A stretch of DNA of 64,000 nt, taken from positions 1,736,001 through 1,800,000 of the forward strand of contig OZ246946.1 of NCBI GenBank assembly GCA_965232015.1, in the 5' to 3' direction. Shown piece by piece: positions 58,614 through 64,000 of this stretch (positions within the stretch are counted from its first letter, which is position 1; each line of letters starts with the position of its first letter). The notes under the pieces were generated by a model, which had not been told where the DNA came from, made no database searches, and saw nothing but the letters and a program-made list of their open reading frames with translations. Made by a program: the position numbers and the translations under genes. This stretch comes from JAJEAO01 sp963667635 (GTDB lineage Bacteria; Acidobacteriota; Vicinamibacteria; Marinacidobacterales; Marinacidobacteraceae).

Positions 58614-59131
58614 GACGCCGCCCCGGGAACGAGGTAGCGGTCCTTGAGCGCCACGTAGTTGGTCGCCGACCGCGCCAGGTGCGCGATCTCGCTGTCGGTC
58701 AGCGGGCGCGCCACCCGGCCCGGAACCCCCCGGACCAGGACTCGCGGAGGCACCCGCAGGCCGGGAGGCACCACCGCGCCGGCGGCGACCATCGCCTCGA
58801 TCCCGATCTCGGCCCCGTCGAGGACCACCGACCCCATGCCGATGAGGCAGCGCCGCCCCACGGTGCAGGCGTGGACGACGGCCGCGTGCCCCACCGTGAC
58901 CTCCTCCCCGATCACCGTGCGTTCCCGGCCGGCGTTCACATGGACCACGGTCCCGTCCTGGATGTTCGTTCGGGCGCCCACCCGAATCGAGTTCACGTCG
59001 CCCCGAAGTGCGGCCCCGAACCAGATCGAGACATCCTCGCCCAGAGTCACGTCCCCGATCACGGACGCGCCCGGCGCCACGAAGGCCGTCGCCGGGACGA
59101 TCGGCGTGCGGCCTCCGAAAGGCAGGATCAT
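58610..59131 (-). CDS. gamma-carbonic-anhydrase-like hexapeptide protein
   Basis: This 173-residue left-handed beta-helix protein has the family run FVAPGASVIGDVTLGEDVSIWFGAALRGDVNSIRVG, spread over four hexapeptide turns (not one motif). It shows NIQDGTVVHVN and VTVGHAAVVHAC, which carry the three zinc histidines of gamma-CA-like proteins (PaaY/YrdA type). Activity is not certain, since the family includes non-CA members. ATG 59131 (MILPFGG) is the usual start. It is coupled to aspS downstream and divergent from the TonB-like gene. Confidence 0.87.
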   Translation of the reverse strand: MILPFGGRTPIVPATAFVAPGASVIGDVTLGEDVSIWFGAALRGDVNSIRVGARTNIQDGTVVHVNAGRERTVIGEEVTVGHAAVVHACTVGRRCLIGMGSVVLDGAEIGIEAMVAAGAVVPPGLRVPPRVLVRGVPGRVARPLTDSEIAHLARSATNYVALKDRYLVPGAAS

Positions 59132-59258
59132 GGTGACGTGGGGGAACGGGAACGGAACCTGTCGGTCCGCGAAAGCCCCGGTTCGGCCTCCCGCCCCGGG
59201 TCCGGCCGCAGCGGGCGCGGAGGGTACCACGCGGATCGGCGTCCCTGGACCCCGTCGC

Positions 59259-59264
59259 TACAAT
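59259..59264 (+). promoter_or_regulatory. possible -10 (TACAAT) for the TonB-like gene
   Basis: TACAAT is a five-of-six match. It overlaps the ATG at 59263, so it favours the second in-frame ATG at 59284 as the start, with a leader of about 12 bases. No good -35 is seen 17 bases upstream. Confidence 0.4.
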
Positions 59265-59283
59265 GCGGCTCGGACCCGTGCTC

Positions 59284-60219
59284 ATGCCCCCGAAGGCTCC
59301 TTCCCCACCCGCCCTCCGGCAACGGATCGCGGCTGCGTGGCGCCGGCTGCATCGGGAGGCGGGACCGGTCGATGTCAGTCCGATCACCGGGCTCCCGCTC
59401 GACCATCTCGACGCCGGGCTCCACACCGGCCGTCGCGGGCTCGCGTCGGCGGCGCTCTTCCACGGCGCCCTCGGGGCCCTGATCGTGCTCGGCGTGTTCA
59501 CGGCCGAGGAGATCACGGACGGGGAGGACGGCTTCGAGCTGCCCGGCCTCGTGTTCCTCGTGGAGGAGGGACCCGGTGGCGGGGGCGGCGGAGGCGGGGA
59601 CGAGACCGAGTCCGATCCGGCCGAAAACCAGCTCGAAGGCGAGGATCTGGCGCTGGCCGCGGTGGTCACCGCCCCCGATCCGGCCGACCTCGTCTTCGAC
59701 GACCCCGACGCCAGTGAGGTCGATCAGGAAATGCTCGAGGACGCCATCCGGGCGCCCTTCGCCGACACCATGCCCGACGCCGAATCGCTCGCCGGGCTGC
59801 TCCGCGACGCCTCGAGCCTGCTCGCCGGGCCCGGACGCGGCGGCGGCGCCGGGACCGGCCAGGGAGGCGGCATCGGCGAGGGCGATGGCGACGGGATCGG
59901 CGAGGGCTTCGGAGGGGGATTCGGTGGCGGCGCCTACCGGATCGGGAGCGGGGTCCAGCCGCCGCAACTGCGCCGGCAGGTCACTCCCGAGTACACCGAT
60001 GACGCCCTCGCCCGCAAGATCGAGGGCGTCGTGGTCCTCGAAGTGGTGATCCTCTCGAGCGGGCGCGTGGGTCCGGCCCGGATCGTCCGCAGCCTCGACG
60101 CCGGCCTCGACGAAAAGGCGATCGCCGCCGTGCGCGAGTGGCTGTTCGTCCCCGGCTCGTTCCGCGGCGAAGCGGTGGACGTCCTCGCCGAGATCGAAGT
60201 CGAGTTCCGCCTGCTCTGA
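59284..60219 (+). CDS. TonB-like energy transducer
   Basis: This 311-residue protein is anchored by one membrane segment near residue 65 (LASAALFHGALGALIVLGVF). It has a very Gly-rich, acidic linker (including Gly runs, near residues 95-110 and 185-220) rather than the usual Pro-Lys/Glu linker. The C-terminal TonB domain follows (about residues 230-311): PPQLRRQVTPEYTDDALARK, GVVVLEVVILSSGRVGPARI and AAVREWLFVPGSFRGEAV. It would transduce energy to outer-membrane receptors, with ExbB/ExbD encoded elsewhere. ATG 59263 is possible, but a -10-like site overlaps it, so I chose 59284. Confidence 0.85.
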   Translation: MPPKAPSPPALRQRIAAAWRRLHREAGPVDVSPITGLPLDHLDAGLHTGRRGLASAALFHGALGALIVLGVFTAEEITDGEDGFELPGLVFLVEEGPGGGGGGGGDETESDPAENQLEGEDLALAAVVTAPDPADLVFDDPDASEVDQEMLEDAIRAPFADTMPDAESLAGLLRDASSLLAGPGRGGGAGTGQGGGIGEGDGDGIGEGFGGGFGGGAYRIGSGVQPPQLRRQVTPEYTDDALARKIEGVVVLEVVILSSGRVGPARIVRSLDAGLDEKAIAAVREWLFVPGSFRGEAVDVLAEIEVEFRLL

Positions 60220-60253
60220 GGATCGGCCGGACGGGGGAGCTGCCTGCCGGCGC

Positions 60254-60423
60254 GCCGCTCTCCAGAGCGGCACCGCGGCCGGCAGTCTCGCTTGGTGGAA
60301 TTGCCGGACTGGAGTCCGGCGCGCCGGCGGTATGGAGCGCCGCTCTCCAGAGCGGCACCGCGGCCGGCAGCCTCGCTTGGTGGAATTGCCGGACTGGAGT
60401 CCGGCGCGCCGGCAGTCATTCGT
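60254..60423. repeat. tandem 85-bp unit, two copies, each with two palindromes
   Basis: Each unit holds GCCGCTCTCCAGAGCGGC (60254-60271 and 60339-60356) and GCCGGACTGGAGTCCGGC (60303-60320 and 60388-60405), joined by the same linker (CACCGCGGCCGGCAG and a CTCGCTTGGTGGAATT stretch). Both palindromes recur exactly 85 bases later. Differences are few. The block lies between the TonB-like stop and the dUTPase-like stop, in a convergent gap. Confidence 0.88.
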
Positions 60424-60925
60424 TCTGGTAGGCCCCCGAGTAGAGGCGGTCCGCGGGACGCTCGAGACGGAAGAAGACGAGCTGCAGCACCCGGGCCCGG
60501 GGCGTCAGCCGGATGCCGGACGGATGGTGCACGGTGAGGAGCGAGCCGCTGCGACCGCTGTAGCCGGAATCCCACAGCGCAGTCCCGATCTGGGCGCCGC
60601 TGCGGAGCAGCGAGGAGCGGGTCCGACCGATGGCGAAGACATCCGGAGGGATGTTCACGACCTCGTGGTAGCGGATCCAGAACGCGCCGGGGCCGAGCCG
60701 CCAGGTCCCGTCAGCGTGCGGCGGAAGCGGGTGCGACGCCGGGATCTCCCGCCCGGAGTTGTCGAAGTCCACCCGACCGGGGGCGGCGTCGAAGCGCGCC
60801 ACCCCGGCGAGGGTGAGATCCACCCCGTTCATCTGGATCTGGAGATCGGGGTCGAGGAGCCCGTCGAGGAGCGGCGGGTTCTGCTCGAGACGCCGCCGGA
60901 GCGCCTCCCCCGCGATCAGCTCCAC
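60416..60925 (-). CDS. dUTPase-like protein (dCTP deaminase/dUTPase superfamily)
   Basis: This 169-residue trimeric-type nucleotide hydrolase has the signature GRTRSSLLRSGAQIGTALWDSGYSG (in two halves, the conserved Ser and GRS region and the Asp of the WDxGYSG motif). This is the archaeal-type dUTPase pattern rather than the bacterial Dut five-motif set. The start MELIAGEALRRRLEQNPP and the DLTLAGVARFD strand also fit. It follows dcd after ten bases, so dCTP deaminase product (dUTP) could pass directly to it. Its stop end is next to the tandem repeat. Confidence 0.8.
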   Translation of the reverse strand: MELIAGEALRRRLEQNPPLLDGLLDPDLQIQMNGVDLTLAGVARFDAAPGRVDFDNSGREIPASHPLPPHADGTWRLGPGAFWIRYHEVVNIPPDVFAIGRTRSSLLRSGAQIGTALWDSGYSGRSGSLLTVHHPSGIRLTPRARVLQLVFFRLERPADRLYSGAYQNE

Positions 60926-60935
60926 GCCGGTTCGC

Positions 60936-61508
60936 TCAGTCCCTGCGGCGGCCGATCGTGGGCAGCGTGATGCGCTCCTGCCCCTGGTACTTCCCCTTCC
61001 GGTCGCGGTAGCTGACTTCGCACGGCTCGTCGCTCTCGAGGAAGAGCACCTGGGCGATCCCCTCCCCGGCGTAGATCCGGCACGGAAGCGGCGTCGTGTT
61101 CGAGATCTCGAGGGTGGCGTTCCCCTCCCATTCGGCGTCGAACCCGGTCACGTTGATGATGATCCCGCAGCGGGCGTAGGTGGACTTGCCGAGGCAGATG
61201 CCATAGACATTTCGCGGCATCCGGAAGTTCTCGATCGTGTTGGAGAGCGCGAACGAGTTGGGCGGGATGACGCAGACCTCGCCCTTGTAGTCCACGAAGC
61301 TGCGGGGATCGAAGTTCTTGGGGTCCACGATCGCGGTGCGGACATTGGTGAAGATCTTGAACTCGTCCGAGACGCGGATGTCGTAGCCGTAGGCCGAGAG
61401 GCCGTAGGAGATGACGCCCTCGCTGACCTGGTGGTCCACGAAGGGCTCGATCATCCCGTGCTCGCGGGCCATCCGCCGGATCCAGCGGTCGGGCTTGATG
61501 CTCGGCAT
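60936..61508 (-). CDS. dcd: dCTP deaminase
   Basis: This 190-residue enzyme deaminates dCTP to dUTP. It shows the Dcd start IKPDRWIRRMAREHGMIEPF (split after RRMA), SYGLSAYGYDIRVSDEF, the active-site FALSNTIENFRMPRNV, LGKSTYARCGIIINVTG and NATLEISNTTPLP with the catalytic Glu. It is separate from the bifunctional Methanocaldococcus type. ATG 61508 gives the standard N-terminus. It lies in the ndk-dcd-dUTPase run, all of which serve dNTP pools. Confidence 0.92.
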   Translation of the reverse strand: MPSIKPDRWIRRMAREHGMIEPFVDHQVSEGVISYGLSAYGYDIRVSDEFKIFTNVRTAIVDPKNFDPRSFVDYKGEVCVIPPNSFALSNTIENFRMPRNVYGICLGKSTYARCGIIINVTGFDAEWEGNATLEISNTTPLPCRIYAGEGIAQVLFLESDEPCEVSYRDRKGKYQGQERITLPTIGRRRD

Positions 61509-61539
61509 GGTCTGCGCGGAATCGCCTCCGATTCCGACC

Positions 61540-61950
61540 TCAGACGAGCTCCACGCCGGGGAAGAAATAGCCGATCTCGATCGCGGCGTTCCCCTCCGAA
61601 TCCGATCCGTGGATCGCGTTCCGCCCGATCGACCGACCGTACGCCGCGCGGATCGTGCCCGGGTCCGCTTCACCCGGATCAGTCGCCCCCATGGCCTCGC
61701 GGAGCGCGGGAACCGCGTTCTCGCGCTCGAGGACGGCGACCACCGCCGGCCCCGACGACATGAACGCGGTCAGCTCGTCGAAGAAGGGCCGCCCCCGGTG
61801 AACGGCATAGAAGCCCTCCGCCTCCCGCCGGGTCATCCGGACCATCCGCATCGCGCGGATGCGGAATCCCCGGCCCTCGAGGTCGGCGAGGATCCGGCCG
61901 GTGTCGCCGGCGGCCACCGCGTCGGGCTTCACGATCGTGAAGGTGAGCAT
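61540..61950 (-). CDS. ndk: nucleoside diphosphate kinase
   Basis: This 136-residue kinase balances NTP and dNTP pools. Motifs are LTFTIVKPDAVAAGDTGRIL, FRIRAMRMVRMTRREAEGFY, GPAVVAVLERENAV, and the catalytic His in RNAIHGSDSEGNAAIEI. Its length is normal. AAAGGA precedes the ATG at 61950. It lies between sucD and dcd, a pairing known from several phyla. Confidence 0.95.
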   Translation of the reverse strand: MLTFTIVKPDAVAAGDTGRILADLEGRGFRIRAMRMVRMTRREAEGFYAVHRGRPFFDELTAFMSSGPAVVAVLERENAVPALREAMGATDPGEADPGTIRAAYGRSIGRNAIHGSDSEGNAAIEIGYFFPGVELV

Positions 61951-61966
61951 CGTGTCCGTTCCTTTC

Positions 61967-62842
61967 TCAGCGGGCGCCGAGAGAGGCCTCCATGGCGGCG
62001 CCGAGATCGGCGGGGCTTTCGACCACCCGACAGCCGGCGGAGCGGAGCGCCTCCATCTTGTCGGCGGCGGTGCCCTTGCCGCCCATGACGATCGCCCCCG
62101 CGTGGCCCATCCGGCGTCCGGGCGGAGCGGTCTGGCCGGCGATGAATCCGACCACCGGCTTGCTGAACCCGCGGCGGATGAAGTCGGCCGCCTCCTCCTC
62201 CGCGCTGCCGCCGATCTCGCCGATCAGGATGACGGCCTCGGTCTCGTCGTCGGCTTCGAATTGCTCGAGCACGTCCACGAAGGTCGTGCCGATGACCGGG
62301 TCGCCGCCGATCCCGATGCAGGTGCTCTGGCCGATCCCCCGTGCGGTGAGCTGGTGGACCGCTTCGTAGGTGAGGGTGCCGCTTCGCGAGACCACCCCGA
62401 CCGAGCCCTCGCGGTGGATGAAGCCCGGCATGATCCCGACCTTCGCCCGCCCGGGGGCGATGACGCCCGGGCAATTGGGTCCCACGAGGCGGGACGCTCC
62501 GCCCTCCGCCGCCCGCATGGTGCGCACCATGTCCCGGGTGGGGATGTTCTCGGTGATCGCGACGACGAGAGCGACTCCCGAGTCCATCGCCTCGGCGATC
62601 GCGTCGGCGGCGAACGGAGGCGGGACGACGACGAAGGACGTGTTCGCTCCGGTCCGCTCCACCGCCTCGGCGACGGTGTCGAAGATCGGGACGCCGACCG
62701 CTTCCTGCCCTCCCTTGCCGGGCGTGACCCCGGCGACGAGAGTCGTGCCGTAATCGCGGCACTGCGCGGCGTGGAACGCGCCCTCGCGCCCGGTGATGCC
62801 CTGGACGAGGAGGCGGGTCTGCCTTCCGACGAATATGGCCAT
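61967..62842 (-). CDS. sucD: succinate--CoA ligase, alpha subunit
   Basis: This 291-residue subunit forms the CoA-binding Rossmann domain and carries the phosphorylated His. Motifs are LLVQGITGREGAFHAAQC, VGVPIFDTVAEAV, GPNCPGVIAPGRAKVGIMP, SRSGTLTYEA, CIGIGGDPVIGTTF, and the active-site His in MGHAGAIVMGGKGTA. It follows sucC by two bases. With SucC it makes succinate and ATP or GTP from succinyl-CoA in the TCA cycle. Confidence 0.96.
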   Translation of the reverse strand: MAIFVGRQTRLLVQGITGREGAFHAAQCRDYGTTLVAGVTPGKGGQEAVGVPIFDTVAEAVERTGANTSFVVVPPPFAADAIAEAMDSGVALVVAITENIPTRDMVRTMRAAEGGASRLVGPNCPGVIAPGRAKVGIMPGFIHREGSVGVVSRSGTLTYEAVHQLTARGIGQSTCIGIGGDPVIGTTFVDVLEQFEADDETEAVILIGEIGGSAEEEAADFIRRGFSKPVVGFIAGQTAPPGRRMGHAGAIVMGGKGTAADKMEALRSAGCRVVESPADLGAAMEASLGAR

Positions 62843-62844
62843 GG

Positions 62845-64000
62845 CTAAGCGTCCCCCAGCCGCGCCACCACTTTCTCGGCGGCGTCTTGCATCGAGGAGG
62901 CGGTGGTGAAGTCCAGACCGGACTCCTCGAGCATCTGGCGGGCGATCTCGACGTTGGTGCCCTCCATGCGGATCACGATCGGCAAGGTCACCCCGAGCGA
63001 GCGGACCGCCGCGATGAGACCCTCCGCGAGCCGATCGCAGCGCAGGATCCCGCCGAAGATGTTGATCAGGACCGCGCGTACCGAGGGGTCGGAGGACAGG
63101 ATCCGGAAGGCGTTTTCGATCTGCTGCGCGTTCGCCCCGCCACCGACATCGAGGAAGTTGGCCGGCGACGCGCCGGCGAGCTTCACGATGTCCATCGTGG
63201 CCATCGCGAGACCGGCGCCGTTCACCATGCAGCCGACCGTGCCGTCCAGCTTGATGTAGTTGAGGTGGTGGCGGCTCGCTTCCACTTCGAGCGGGGACTC
63301 CTCGTGGACGTCGCGCAGGGAGAAAACCCGCGGCTGGCGGAACATCGCGCTGTCATCCACGCTCACCTTGGCGTCGAGCGCGAGCACCTCGCCGTCGCCG
63401 GTGACGAGCATGGGATTGATCTCGACCTGGCTGGCATCGAGGCCTTCGAAGGCGCGGTAGAGCGAAGTCAGAAACCGGGCGGCGCCTCCTGCGACCTTCC
63501 CGGAAAGCCCCAGCCCGAACACCAGGCGGCGCGCCTGGAACGGCTGCAGACCGACGGCGGGATCCACGGTGACGGTCAGGATCCGGTCGGGGTCGGTGGC
63601 GGCGACTTCCTCGATGTCCATCCCGCCGGCGGCGCTCACGATCGCCATCGGGCGTCCGCTGGACCGATCCACCAGAAAGCTCGCGTAGAGCTCCTGGGCG
63701 ATGTCCACGCCTTCCTCGATCAGGAGACGCCGGACCACGCGCCCTTCGGGGCCGGTCTGCTTCGTGACCAGAGTGCTCCCGAGCAGCGCCTCGGCAGCGG
63801 CGCGGACGGCATCCGCATCCCGCGCCAGCCGCACGCCGCCCGCCTTGCCGCGCCCCCCGGCGTGGATCTGGGCCTTCACCACGACCGGGTAGCCGAGATC
63901 CTCGGCCGCGGCCACTGACTCCTCCGCTGTGAACGCGACCCGACCCCGGGGGGTGGCCACGCCGTACTCCGCCAGGAGCGCCTTCGCCTGATGCTCGTGG
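62845..64000 (-). CDS. sucC: succinate--CoA ligase, beta subunit, 5' end beyond window
   Basis: This is an ATP-grasp beta subunit missing only about the first three codons. At the right edge, the frame already reads HEHQAKALLAEYGVATPRG, the second to twentieth residues of a usual SucC. The core contains PVVVKAQIHAGGRGKAGGV, LDASQVEINPMLVTGDG, NGAGLAMATMDIVKLAG, ANFLDVGGGANAQQI and FGGILRCDRLAEGLI. The later GTG at 63960 is internal, not a start. It overlaps no neighbour and leads the sucC-sucD-ndk-dcd-dUTPase run. Confidence 0.95.
   Translation of the reverse strand, partial: HEHQAKALLAEYGVATPRGRVAFTAEESVAAAEDLGYPVVVKAQIHAGGRGKAGGVRLARDADAVRAAAEALLGSTLVTKQTGPEGRVVRRLLIEEGVDIAQELYASFLVDRSSGRPMAIVSAAGGMDIEEVAATDPDRILTVTVDPAVGLQPFQARRLVFGLGLSGKVAGGAARFLTSLYRAFEGLDASQVEINPMLVTGDGEVLALDAKVSVDDSAMFRQPRVFSLRDVHEESPLEVEASRHHLNYIKLDGTVGCMVNGAGLAMATMDIVKLAGASPANFLDVGGGANAQQIENAFRILSSDPSVRAVLINIFGGILRCDRLAEGLIAAVRSLGVTLPIVIRMEGTNVEIARQMLEESGLDFTTASSMQDAAEKVVARLGDA

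Noticed and set aside
58614..59669. N-terminal extension of aspS frame
   Set aside because: It overlaps the gamma-carbonic-anhydrase-like gene and has no AspRS sequence. The AspRS domain starts at GTG 58613.
60254..60423. CRISPR array
   Set aside because: Only two units with conserved linkers exist, each with two palindromes, and no variable spacers of equal length or cas genes are seen. It is a tandem duplication.

Overview
The window is a GC-rich (about 70%) bacterial chromosome segment with short intergenic gaps and many ATGA or GTGA gene overlaps. LolA, a secretin, a TonB-type protein, an RND pump and several lipoproteins show a diderm (Gram-negative-type) cell. Exported amidohydrolases, an S9A peptidase and no obvious proteobacterial synteny would fit a phylum such as Acidobacteriota or Gemmatimonadota. 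That is an impression only; no marker here settles the phylum.

Layout. 1-2.5 kb: the end of an RND efflux operon, minus strand. 3-8.2 kb: an accessory patch holding a decayed, truncated copy of an S9A oligopeptidase gene, a broken DUF499 defence-type ATPase, an XRE-ImmA/IrrE regulator with a PIN-domain partner, and a membrane protein. An intact copy of the same peptidase gene follows at 8.2-10.4 kb, so the patch lies between direct repeats of about 1.25 kb. 10.3-16.8 kb: MATE exporter, exported cyclase, Na+/solute symporter with a small partner, D-Ala-D-Ala ligase and a truncated amidohydrolase. 16.8-23 kb: NHL lipoprotein, D-aminoacylase, enoyl-CoA hydratase, ADP-forming acyl-CoA synthetase and a lipoprotein-type RidA. 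23-24.4 kb: a frameshifted gene and a GNAT/DUF1778 toxin-antitoxin pair.

24.5-37.8 kb is dominated by aromatic amino-acid synthesis: tyrA (minus), then trpE-trpG-aroF-aroB-aroA-[aroK-aroD-aroE]-aroC. Shikimate kinase, type I dehydroquinase and shikimate dehydrogenase are one 715-residue protein. The order B-A-K-D-E is that of the fungal pentafunctional AROM polypeptide. This is the most striking feature of the window. A solute-binding lipoprotein and an AAA ATPase/DUF3226 pair (OLD- or PARIS-like architecture) lie between tyrA and trpE.

37.9-40.7 kb: tRNA-Ala(CGC), LolA and a secretin. 41-47.6 kb (minus): peptidoglycan recycling (Mpl, LD-carboxypeptidase) in one run with FHA, PEGA/PDZ and TPR/beta-propeller proteins. 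47.6-50.4 kb: thiE-like, rplS, trmD, rimM, rpsP. 50.6-56.6 kb: era, corC-like, ybeY, pgpH-like, phoH. 56.8-60.2 kb: aspS, a gamma-carbonic-anhydrase-like gene and a TonB-like gene. 60.4-64 kb: dUTPase-like, dcd, ndk, sucD, sucC.

A family of short perfect palindromes (8-bp arms around GG or CC), often joined to a conserved tail, recurs in gaps and once inside or at the edge of coding sequence. It is distinct from any gene feature here.
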